13,065 nucleotides of DNA from Cytophagaceae bacterium (GCA_947471105.1 CANIYB010000035.1:1-13065); one strand, 5' to 3'. Shown: positions 7,011-12,993, counted from the first letter of the stretch. The notes: generated by a model not told the origin, from the sequence alone. Translations and numbers: made by a program.

Positions 7011-8184
7011 GGAAATGCAATGGTATCATAGGCCCTCTGTTTTAATCGGAATATGGTTGATGCTGGGGGTCATCACTGGCTTAAAGCAATATTTGCTTTC
7101 CGATGTCCATTCTCATATTAACAATTTCGTGATTTTTAAATCGAGCACAGGTCATTTTTTTAATCAAATGCCGCTGTACTTGGAATATCCAAAAGAGTAC
7201 TTTGATCTGTATTTGTATGGTCCTGTTTTTGCTATTTTGATGGCACCCTTTTCGTGGATGCCTTTAGGGTTGAGCGTGGTGATTTGGAATTTGTGCAACT
7301 CAGCCATTTTATATTTTGCCATACAGCATTTGCCAATTCGGATAGATCAACGTGCCAGTATTTTGTGGATTATTTTGAATTCTGCGGTTACTGCATTGCT
7401 GAACACGCAATTTCATGGTTTATGTATTTCTATGATCTTATGGAGTTATATTTATGTACATCGGGGTCGAGATTTTTGGGCGGCTTGTTTAATTATTTTA
7501 GGCATCTTGATTAAATTCTATGGCATTGTAGGATTGGCGTTTTTCTTTTTTTCAAAAACGAGGCTTTCCTTTTTTTATTATTTATTAGTCTGGCTGGTGA
7601 TTTGGGGGATTATTCCCATGGTTTTTGGAGGTTTTCAATATGGTATTCAAGCGTATTATGATTGGATTGGGATATTGACTCACAAAAATGAATTAAATAT
7701 AAATATTCAAAACGTACGAACGGATGTGTGTGTGATGGGCATGTTTCGCCGTATTTTTGGGGATGCTAATTTATCCAATTTATGGTTTTTGATTCCATCG
7801 ATGCTGCTAAATGTGATCGTTTATTTTCAGCCGGCGAAGTGGGGTCGGATTGAATTCCAATTGAGGATCGTAGCTTTTGTGACCATTTACTTAATGCTTG
7901 CGAGTACGGGGACGGAATCGCCCACTTTAATTATGGCATTTCCAGGGGTAGGATTATGGTTCATTTTGGGGCCTAAAAACAAGTCGAGGTGGAGCTTGTT
8001 GGCTATTACATTACTTATATCGAGTTTTTCTCCTACGGATTTGTTCCCTCGCTACATTCGCGAAACACTCATTAATCCATATGCATTAATGATTTTGCCA
8101 TTATTAATTGTCTGGGGTGTTTTAGCCTATGATTTGTGGATGGGTGATTCAAATGTTAGCGTTAAAGAAAAATCACTTCCTTAA
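7000..8184 (+). CDS. GT87 (DUF2029) family integral membrane glycosyltransferase
   Basis: A 394-residue very hydrophobic protein with about nine or ten membrane segments, fitting the GT-C fold family GT87/DUF2029. Members such as mycobacterial PimE use polyprenyl-phosphate mannose to glycosylate lipids on the outer face of the cytoplasmic membrane. The first external loop (about 32-72) contains INNFVIFKSS and FDLYLYGPVFAILMAP, a signature shared with Bacteroidota members of the family. ILIKFYG (about 168-174) matches the conserved lysine region. The aspartate expected at the start of the loop motif appears as N42, so the catalytic acid may be another residue. Translation starts inside the deacetylase gene (11-bp overlap), indicating coupling. 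M6 at 7015 is an alternative start. Context suggests it uses the product of the two upstream genes. Its 3' end overlaps the convergent DUF721 gene by 23 bp. Confidence 0.8.
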   Translation: MENKEMQWYHRPSVLIGIWLMLGVITGLKQYLLSDVHSHINNFVIFKSSTGHFFNQMPLYLEYPKEYFDLYLYGPVFAILMAPFSWMPLGLSVVIWNLCNSAILYFAIQHLPIRIDQRASILWIILNSAVTALLNTQFHGLCISMILWSYIYVHRGRDFWAACLIILGILIKFYGIVGLAFFFFSKTRLSFFYYLLVWLVIWGIIPMVFGGFQYGIQAYYDWIGILTHKNELNINIQNVRTDVCVMGMFRRIFGDANLSNLWFLIPSMLLNVIVYFQPAKWGRIEFQLRIVAFVTIYLMLASTGTESPTLIMAFPGVGLWFILGPKNKSRWSLLAITLLISSFSPTDLFPRYIRETLINPYALMILPLLIVWGVLAYDLWMGDSNVSVKEKSLP

Positions 8185-8491
8185 CTACCTCGTTGTCAGC
8201 TGATTTGTTGATTAATTCGATCATTTTTTGTTTGGCCATCATCAGTTCTTTCTTGAGTGGCGCAGAATCGATTTGAAGAAATAATTTGTGATTCGTCACG
8301 TACACCTTTTGCGTTCTAGCAGCGATCGGTTTACCCATGATTAGTTCCCAGTTGGCCGTAACATACGTTTCGTCAAATTTCCCTTGTAATTTATAAATTT
8401 TGAGCAGCGACTCAATGGCTTCTTTTAGGGAGGAGCTATCACTTTTTCTGGAAGATGCTTTTGGGCTTTTTTTGTAAAAAGGGGAATCCAT
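8162..8491 (-). CDS. DUF721 (DciA-like) small protein
   Basis: A 109-residue protein of the DUF721 family. Members in other bacteria (DciA) bind the replicative helicase DnaB and assist its loading at the origin; in Bacteroidota the role is inferred from homology only. The first 25 residues are polar, Ser/Lys-rich and probably disordered. The domain begins around LLKIYKLQGKFDE, continues through VTANWELIMGKPIAARTQKVYV, which holds the conserved tryptophan and glycine of the family, and ends with LFLQIDSAPLKKELMMAK and a final beta strand. The start is an ATG at 8491. The gene is single and convergent with the GT87 gene, its last seven codons and stop lying opposite that gene's end. The upstream region is the long A/T-rich gap before exbB. 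Confidence 0.85.
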   Translation of the reverse strand: MDSPFYKKSPKASSRKSDSSSLKEAIESLLKIYKLQGKFDETYVTANWELIMGKPIAARTQKVYVTNHKLFLQIDSAPLKKELMMAKQKMIELINKSADNEVVKEVIFL

Positions 8492-8549
8492 GTGTTGTGT
8501 AATTGGAGTCTAAATTAATAATTAGCCGATAATTTCTATCAATTTGAGG

Positions 8550-8588
8550 TTTTTTTAATTTTTTTTTAATTTTTTTTTAATTTCTTAA
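8550..8588. repeat. Phased T-tracts, period 11 bp
   Basis: Runs of 7, 9 and 9 T residues, each followed by AA, and then a degenerate fourth unit TTTCTTAA. Successive tracts start at 8550, 8559 and 8570 and their AA ends fall at 8557, 8568 and 8579, which is 11-bp spacing. Tracts in phase with the helix are expected to bend DNA. The position is about 130 bp upstream of the exbB -7 element and 60-100 bp upstream of the DUF721 start. Confidence 0.7.
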
Positions 8589-8589
8589 T

Positions 8590-8625
8590 CCCGAAAAAGT
8601 ACTCTATAATCGATGCTATTTCGGG
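8590..8625. repeat. Inverted repeat with 22-base spacer
   Basis: Arms CCCGAAA (8590-8596) and TTTCGGG (8619-8625) are perfect complements. They are GC-richer than the surroundings, which makes a chance match less likely. No U-run follows on either strand in terminator position, so a protein-binding site or leader structure is more likely than a terminator. Confidence 0.45.
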
Positions 8626-8720
8626 GAAAATATTAAGATAGTACAATAGGCTATAATGGCCTGAAAAAAAAATCATCTTAATATAACTTAAACCATGTTA
8701 AAATTAAATTAGAATTACAT

Positions 8721-8728
8721 TACTTTTG
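8721..8728 (+). promoter_or_regulatory. Candidate -7 promoter element for the exbB-tonB operon
   Basis: TACTTTTG is an exact TAnnTTTG match, 110 bases upstream of the exbB ATG. Transcription would begin near 8735, giving a leader of roughly 100 bases that contains the short ORF at 8761. Only a partial -33 match (TGTTA near 8696) lies at a suitable distance. Confidence 0.5.
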
Positions 8729-8760
8729 CTTTCACTGAAAATATCAACGAAGCGATAATT

Positions 8761-8802
8761 ATGAAAACTACGCGTCAGGTATTTTTAAAAAGTGTTATGT
8801 AA
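8761..8802 (+). CDS. Possible 13-codon leader ORF upstream of exbB
   Basis: ATG to TAA encodes MKTTRQVFLKSVM. It lies between the candidate operon promoter (8721-8728) and the exbB ATG at 8838, in a different frame from exbB, with 35 bases between its stop and that ATG. The A/T-rich bases before its ATG resemble other starts in the window. It could be a translated leader that tunes exbB expression or simply a chance ORF. I recognise no family, and no run of one rare amino acid suggests classical attenuation. Confidence 0.25.
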   Translation: MKTTRQVFLKSVM

Positions 8803-8837
8803 ACTATTAATTTTTTAACCCCAAATTTACCAAACTA

Positions 8838-9674
8838 ATGAGTACACAACAACCAAAGCCAGCTGCTAAGCCAGCTGCAACTGAAAAAAAATCTGGCGGT
8901 ATTTCTGCAGGTTTAATTTTAATTATTTTATTTGTTATTGCCATTCTTATTTTCATGTTTGTCATGGGAGATGGTTCACACTTTGAGGGTGGAACAAATG
9001 AAGGTCATCCACTTCCTGGCGATTACTTTGGTATCGTATATAAGGGTGGTGTGATTGTACCAGTATTGATGACGTGTTTCTTAACGGCATTAACATTTTC
9101 AATTGAGCGTTTATTGACTATTGGAAAAGCTAAAGGAACTGGTGATGTTAACGCGTTCGTTCGTTCGATCCAAGCATCTTTGGATAAGGATGATTCTGAT
9201 GCAGCAATCGCAGCATGTAACAAGCAAAAAGGATCTGTTGGAAACGTAACACTTTCTGCAGTGAAGAAATACAAGCAATTAACTGGTGACAAGTCATTAG
9301 ATAAGGAGCAAAAATTAGCTGCTTTAAGCAAAGAAGTTGAAGAAGCTACTTCATTAGAATTACCTATGTTAGAGAAAAACTTAACGATCATAGCTACATT
9401 AGCTTCGGTGTCTACGTTAATTGGTCTTTTAGGAACGGTAATCGGTATGATTAAGGCGTTCTCTGCCTTAGGAAATTCAGGTGGATCTACAGATTCAACA
9501 GCATTAGCAAATGGTATCTCTGAGGCGCTTGTAAATACAGCGTTGGGAATTGGTACTTCAGCGATCTGTATCATTGCGTATAACTTATTTACATCTAAAA
9601 TTGATGAGTTGACTTATAGCATTGATGAGATTGGTTTGAGCGTTAACCAAAATTATGCTACGCATCATAATTAA
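8838..9674 (+). CDS. exbB: ExbB/TolQ/MotA family proton channel subunit
   Basis: A 278-residue inner-membrane channel subunit. ExbB pentamers enclose ExbD and convert proton flow into motion of TonB. The N-terminus (1-21) is a Pro/Ala/Lys-rich cytoplasmic tail. Membrane segments are predicted at about 22-44, 70-90, 180-207 and 229-252. The last two carry the family signatures LIGLLGTVIGMIKAF (194-208) and GISEALVNTALGIGTSA (226-242). E. coli ExbB has three helices; the extra N-terminal helix here would place residues 45-69 in the periplasm and the N-terminus in the cytoplasm. The start is the ATG at 8838, with an in-frame stop at 8808 and no other ATG between. It is the first gene of the exbB-exbD-exbD-tonB operon. 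Codon use is strongly biased, as in highly expressed genes. MotA or TolQ function is less likely because two exbD genes and a tonB follow. Confidence 0.94.
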   Translation: MSTQQPKPAAKPAATEKKSGGISAGLILIILFVIAILIFMFVMGDGSHFEGGTNEGHPLPGDYFGIVYKGGVIVPVLMTCFLTALTFSIERLLTIGKAKGTGDVNAFVRSIQASLDKDDSDAAIAACNKQKGSVGNVTLSAVKKYKQLTGDKSLDKEQKLAALSKEVEEATSLELPMLEKNLTIIATLASVSTLIGLLGTVIGMIKAFSALGNSGGSTDSTALANGISEALVNTALGIGTSAICIIAYNLFTSKIDELTYSIDEIGLSVNQNYATHHN

Positions 9675-9688
9675 TATTTGAACCTTTT

Positions 9689-9706
9689 GGGCGAAAGCCT
9701 ATTTAA
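9689..9706 (+). repeat. Intercistronic GAAA-loop hairpin, copy 1
   Basis: GGGC-GAAA-GCCT forms a 4-bp stem (one G-U pair) with a GNRA tetraloop, 15 bases after the exbB stop, followed by TATTTAA and a T-rich run. Bases 9690-9706 match 16 of 17 with 10888-10904 after the second exbD. It may mark a 3' end, a processing site or a partial terminator. Confidence 0.5.
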
Positions 9707-9739
9707 AATTATTTTTCACAGTTCAAATTATTAATTGTT

Positions 9740-10339
9740 ATGCCAAAAGTTAAAGCCAAACGACAAAGTGTATCACTCGATATGACAGCGATGTGTGACG
9801 TGGCTTTCCTTTTGTTGACGTTCTTCATGTTAACCGCGAAGTTTCGTCCTGAGGAGGCAGTTACCATAGTTCCACCATCATCTATTTCAGAGAAACCTTT
9901 GAATGCGAAAGATGGTATGCTGACTATAAGTGTATCGAATGAGGGTGGTGTTTATTTGGCATCTGACGATCAATTAGGTAGGGAGTTTATGTTAGAGCGC
10001 ATGGCTAGTCGCTATGGAGTTGCTGTAACAGCTGAGATGAAGAAGAACTATATGGCTTCTGAAATTGTAGGCTACCCGGCTGGTGCGATGCGTCAAGTGT
10101 TGAATATGAAACCAGCAGATGCGAAAAAATTGATAAAAGGTATTCCAATCGATTCAGCTAATAATGAGCTGTCATATTGGGTAGGATATGCCAAATTATC
10201 AAATCCAAATCTGAAGATTGCGATCAAAGGAGATCAGAATTCTAATTATGAAGTTTTCAGTGATATCATTGGTACTTTGCAAGCGCAAAATATCAATATA
10301 TTCCAATTGATTACATCTCCTGAAGGAAAACCGAAATAA
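9740..10339 (+). CDS. exbD: ExbD-family protein 1, long form
   Basis: A 199-residue ExbD/TolR-type subunit anchored by one N-terminal membrane helix. The helix (about 18-36, DVAFLLLTFFMLTA) contains D20, equivalent to the proton-carrying aspartate D25 of E. coli ExbD, in the motif SLDMTAMCD. The periplasmic part is longer than in a typical ExbD of about 140 residues. A segment at about 75-135 (for instance RMASRYGVAVTAEMKKNYM) has no counterpart in the standard fold and interrupts the usual beta-alpha domain, which resumes with LKIAIKGDQNSNYEVFSDII. The ATG at 9740 places the helix at the expected distance from the start. It lies 65 bases after exbB and 26 bases before the second exbD. Its role is to couple the proton gradient to TonB; why two different ExbD proteins are needed is not evident from the sequence. 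Confidence 0.92.
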   Translation: MPKVKAKRQSVSLDMTAMCDVAFLLLTFFMLTAKFRPEEAVTIVPPSSISEKPLNAKDGMLTISVSNEGGVYLASDDQLGREFMLERMASRYGVAVTAEMKKNYMASEIVGYPAGAMRQVLNMKPADAKKLIKGIPIDSANNELSYWVGYAKLSNPNLKIAIKGDQNSNYEVFSDIIGTLQAQNINIFQLITSPEGKPK

Positions 10340-10365
10340 GTATTCATTATTAATTAGATTAAGAA

Positions 10366-10884
10366 ATGGCAGAAATAGATAGCTCCGGTGGGGGTAAGAA
10401 AGGCGGAGGGAAGAAGCGAAGTAAAAAAATGTCAACCAAAATTGACATGACACCGATGGTGGACTTAGGCTTCTTGCTAATCACTTTCTTTATGTTAACG
10501 ACTACGTTAGCTAAACCCGTGACCATGCAATTAAACATGCCTGATAAGACGGATACAAAGGAAACGTCACCAGTTAAATTATCTGAGACCTTAACGGTTA
10601 TTCCAGATGAGTTTAAGGTGTATTATTACCAAGGTATCCCGACTGAAGCAGGTACTAAATTAGAGGTGACTGATTATTCTGATACAGGTATTCGTAAGGT
10701 AATTGCGGATTTGAAGAAGAAAATCGGTAACAATTTTACGCTCGTTATTAAACCAACGAAAAAAGCAAAATACCGTAATATGGTGGATATGCTTGATGAA
10801 TGTGCGATTACTGGAAATAAGCGTTATGCTTTATTACAGATTGATCCAGCTTCGGAGGATTTAATTAAACGTTCAGGTAAATAA
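10366..10884 (+). CDS. exbD: ExbD-family protein 2
   Basis: A 172-residue ExbD/TolR subunit, clearly different from the one upstream. The cytoplasmic tail is unusually glycine/lysine-rich (residues 6-21, GGGKKGGGKKRSKK). The single membrane helix (about 32-48) starts with KIDMTPMVDLGFLL and carries the functional aspartate D33. The periplasmic domain has the family pattern with FTLVIKPTKKAKYRNMVDMLDE near the C-terminus and ends soon after. The basic tail would sit at the cytoplasmic membrane face. The ATG at 10366 is the only reasonable start. It follows exbD1 by 26 bases and precedes tonB by 44 bases, a gap that contains hairpin copy 2. It probably joins ExbB in the same channel complex or forms a second version of it. 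Confidence 0.92.
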   Translation: MAEIDSSGGGKKGGGKKRSKKMSTKIDMTPMVDLGFLLITFFMLTTTLAKPVTMQLNMPDKTDTKETSPVKLSETLTVIPDEFKVYYYQGIPTEAGTKLEVTDYSDTGIRKVIADLKKKIGNNFTLVIKPTKKAKYRNMVDMLDECAITGNKRYALLQIDPASEDLIKRSGK

Positions 10885-10887
10885 AAT

Positions 10888-10904
10888 GGCGATAGCCTAT
10901 TTAA
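10888..10904 (+). repeat. Intercistronic GATA-loop hairpin, copy 2
   Basis: GGC-GATA-GCC, starting 3 bases after the second exbD stop and followed by TATTTAA and A/T-rich sequence. It matches copy 1 (9690-9706) at 16 of 17 positions, the difference being inside the loop. The stem is only 3 bp, so by itself it is a weak structure. Confidence 0.5.
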
Positions 10905-10928
10905 TAAATTTTTAAATTAAGAAATACT

Positions 10929-11747
10929 ATGTCACAAGTAATAAGCCAAGATGCTACATTGGATGACATTATCTTTAGAGAGAAAAACCGAGAATTTGGT
11001 GCTTTCTTACTAAGGACAACCTATCCAAAGGTTATCAAACGGTCGGTATTACTAGGCTCTGCTCTTTTCGTTGGCGCATTGTTGATTGCAGCATTCTGGA
11101 AACAGTTGACAGCAAACCTCACTACCAAAGAAGAAATCACAGCTGAAGTAATGAAATTAGACGCGCCACCTCCACCCAAAAAGGTAGAGTTGCCGCCGCC
11201 GCCACCGCCGCCACCACCCAAAGAAATCCCAAAGGTAACAACGACCAAGTTTTTACCTCCTGAGATTAAGCACGATGAAGAAGTTACAAAGCCTGAGCCG
11301 CCACCAGAGGAGGTAAAAGGAAATACAGCTTCTGAAACTGTGAAGGGTGAAACGGAAAATTTCGAACCACCTGTTGATCCAGATGCGAAAGGTTCAGCTC
11401 CAGTAGAGCCGCCTAAGCCTGCAGAAGATGAAATCTTTACTGCGGTGGAACAACAAGCTGAATTCCCTGGTGGACCACGTGCCTTTGGTGCGTTCCTTCA
11501 GAGAAATTTAAAATACCCATCAGCTGCTCAGCGTGCAAACGTAGGCGGTAAAGTATATGTTCAGTTCGTAGTTAATACGGATGGAACGATACAAGATGTT
11601 CAGGTTTTAAAATCAGTAGGATTTGGTTGCGATGAGGAAGCGATTCGCGTGATTAAATCAGTACCTAAATGGAATCCAGGCAAGCAGTCTGGCCGTGCAG
11701 TACGTTCAAGATTTACTCAACCAATTACCTTCGTATTATCTGAATAA
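10929..11747 (+). CDS. tonB: TonB energy transducer
   Basis: A 272-residue TonB that spans the periplasm and pulls on the TonB box of outer-membrane receptors. The cytoplasmic N-terminus of about 38 residues (DDIIFREKNREFGAF) is typical of Bacteroidota TonB. One membrane helix covers about 39-57. A periplasmic linker (about 79-165) is rich in proline, with four and nine consecutive prolines near 80-97 and further PPP/EPP motifs alternating with acidic and basic residues. The C-terminal TonB domain (about 171-272) has AEFPGG, YPSAAQRANVGGKVYVQFVV, DVQVLKSVGFGCDEEAIRV and WNPGKQSGRAVRSRFTQPITF, matching the family throughout. The ATG at 10929 fits the helix position. It is the last gene of the operon by the evidence of the strong terminator 18 bases after its stop. 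Confidence 0.95.
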   Translation: MSQVISQDATLDDIIFREKNREFGAFLLRTTYPKVIKRSVLLGSALFVGALLIAAFWKQLTANLTTKEEITAEVMKLDAPPPPKKVELPPPPPPPPPKEIPKVTTTKFLPPEIKHDEEVTKPEPPPEEVKGNTASETVKGETENFEPPVDPDAKGSAPVEPPKPAEDEIFTAVEQQAEFPGGPRAFGAFLQRNLKYPSAAQRANVGGKVYVQFVVNTDGTIQDVQVLKSVGFGCDEEAIRVIKSVPKWNPGKQSGRAVRSRFTQPITFVLSE

Positions 11748-11764
11748 GATTTAATTTATTTCTT

Positions 11765-11806
11765 TCAGACCTGCTAAATTTGTTTTTGGCAGGTCTGATT
11801 GTTTTT
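11765..11806 (+). terminator. Intrinsic terminator after tonB
   Basis: A perfect 10-bp stem, TCAGACCTGC (11765-11774) with GCAGGTCTGA (11789-11798), a 14-base T-rich loop and then TTGTTTTT. It lies 18 bases after the tonB stop and 11 bases before the next ATG. It should end most transcripts from the exbB operon, with read-through possible into the two genes downstream. Confidence 0.85.
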
Positions 11807-11816
11807 AACATTCACG

Positions 11817-12059
11817 ATGAAATTGTCAGCTGCAGAAGTAATTAATGTTTTGTTTAGATTAATCGCTGCCCTTGCTTATTGTTTGCTTGGAGTTTATGTG
11901 GCGTTTTGGTCGGAGGCCCAACTAGGAAGTTGGTTTGGTGTGTCCATTAATTTTTACCTTGGATCATTGTTTTTGGCCTATGGCTTTTTTAGATTTTATA
12001 GAGCATATTTGTATTATAAAGAATTAAATGAAGATGAATATGGCGAATACGGCTCGTAA
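11817..12059 (+). CDS. Small two-helix membrane protein of unknown function
   Basis: An 80-residue protein that starts at the ATG at 11817; an upstream TTG inside the terminator U-run is unlikely. Two membrane helices are evident, about 8-30 (INVLFRLIAALAYCLLGVYV) and 42-60 (NFYLGSLFLAYGFFRF), followed by a tyrosine-rich segment (RAYLYYKE) and an acidic tail (LNEDEYGEYGS). Both ends should be on the same side of the membrane. I recognise no named family. It lies between the tonB terminator and the PstS-like lipoprotein gene, overlapping the latter by up to 32 bases, so those two are translated together. A role alongside the lipoprotein or the Ton complex is inferred from position alone. Confidence 0.75.
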   Translation: MKLSAAEVINVLFRLIAALAYCLLGVYVAFWSEAQLGSWFGVSINFYLGSLFLAYGFFRFYRAYLYYKELNEDEYGEYGS

Positions 12060-12993
12060 TTTATGTGGAGTGTTTTTCCTTTCCTGCATCTTTTTTTCAT
12101 GTTCTTTGTTCAGTAAAAAAGAAGATAGTAAGGATGGCCCAGCACAGGGAGAAATTGCGATCGCTGTGGATGAGTCTTTCCAGCTTTTATTGAAATCTGA
12201 AAAAACAGCATTTGAGAATAATTATCATTTTGCTCACATTAATTTAAAATTCACGCCTGAAAATGAAGCGATAGCTGACTTATTAAATGAGAAAGTTCGA
12301 TCTATCGTAGTTTCTAGGGACCTTACCGCTAAAGAAAAGGAAATTTTTACGCGTGAAAAAATAACCTACCGCAGCTTCCCATTTGCCGCAGATGGAATTG
12401 CTCTTTTAACGAATAAGCAAAACACGGATACCTTAATTAGTTTATCCCTATTGAAAGAATTATTGCAAGGAAAGATTTCCAATTGGAATAAAATGGGAGC
12501 TCGTTCTGTTTCTGGAGAAATTTTATTGGTCGTCGATAAAGCTAATTCAAGCAACATTAAATTTTTGATTGACAAATTAGGCATTCCAGCGACCCAGAAA
12601 TTGGCCGTCTTTGCTGCAGGTTCTAACCCGGCTGTCATTGAATATGTAAAAAGTCACTCGAATGCTTTAGGAATTATTGGATCAAACTGGATTAGTGATG
12701 GAGATAATCCCACTTCTTTAGGATTCATTAAATCGGTTCATGTGATGTCAGTGGCTGAAAAAGATGGATTGCCCCAAGATAAATATTTGCAACCTTTTGG
12801 ATATAATTTGGCCTTAAAAACATATCCTTTGCGCAGAGAAATCAAGTTGATCTTGAAAGAATCACATCTAGGTTTGGGAACCGGTTTTGTAAATTATGTA
12901 TGTGGTGAGATGGGTCAGCTCATTGTTTTAAAGGCTGGGTTAATTCCGTTGACCCGACCTATCACGATTAGGACGTACCAAATTAACCAATAA
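12028..12993 (+). CDS. PstS-like substrate-binding lipoprotein
   Basis: A protein of up to 321 residues from the PstS/periplasmic-binding-protein family. The N-terminal signal ends in a lipobox-like IFFSC, with C25 as the probable acylated residue. Family landmarks follow: SRDLT (96-100), DGIALLTNKQNTDTL (122-136), GKISNWNKMG (148-157), SNALGIIGSNWI (about 211-222) and a C-terminal region GFVNYVCGEMGQLIVLKAG (about 286-304). The usual GSTT-type phosphate-binding motif near the start of the domain is absent; the region reads IAVDESFQ. No PstC, PstA or PstB gene follows within the window, so classic phosphate ABC import is not shown. Starts at codons 1, 3 and 5 (12028, 12034, 12040) are all possible, and all overlap the previous gene. 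The location after exbB-exbD-exbD-tonB is a recurrent Bacteroidota arrangement and suggests a link with Ton-dependent transport. Confidence 0.85.
   Translation: MKMNMANTARNLCGVFFLSCIFFSCSLFSKKEDSKDGPAQGEIAIAVDESFQLLLKSEKTAFENNYHFAHINLKFTPENEAIADLLNEKVRSIVVSRDLTAKEKEIFTREKITYRSFPFAADGIALLTNKQNTDTLISLSLLKELLQGKISNWNKMGARSVSGEILLVVDKANSSNIKFLIDKLGIPATQKLAVFAAGSNPAVIEYVKSHSNALGIIGSNWISDGDNPTSLGFIKSVHVMSVAEKDGLPQDKYLQPFGYNLALKTYPLRREIKLILKESHLGLGTGFVNYVCGEMGQLIVLKAGLIPLTRPITIRTYQINQ

Larger units (their letters stand above)
8492..8837. other. 346-bp divergent intergenic region upstream of exbB
   Basis: This is the only non-coding stretch over 300 bases here, lying between the divergent DUF721 gene and exbB. 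It holds, in order, phased T-tracts (8550-8588), a 7-bp inverted repeat (8590-8625), a short weak hairpin (8648-8662), a TAnnTTTG -7 element (8721-8728) and a possible 13-codon ORF (8761-8802). No tRNA-like or longer coding sequence is visible. Its length and structure suggest regulated expression of the exbB-tonB operon. Confidence 0.75.

Noticed and set aside
8648..8662. Short hairpin AGGC-7-GCCT followed by an A-run as a terminator
   Set aside because: The stem is only 4 bp and the run after it is A, not T, on the plus strand; on the minus strand the T-run precedes the stem.
9023..9574. Open frame of 183 codons antisense to exbB
   Set aside because: It lies wholly inside exbB on the other strand, has no recognisable motifs, and results from the strong codon bias of exbB.
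11021..11248. Glycine-rich ORF antisense to the tonB proline tract
   Set aside because: The glycine run is simply the complement of the proline codons in tonB, which has clear family support.
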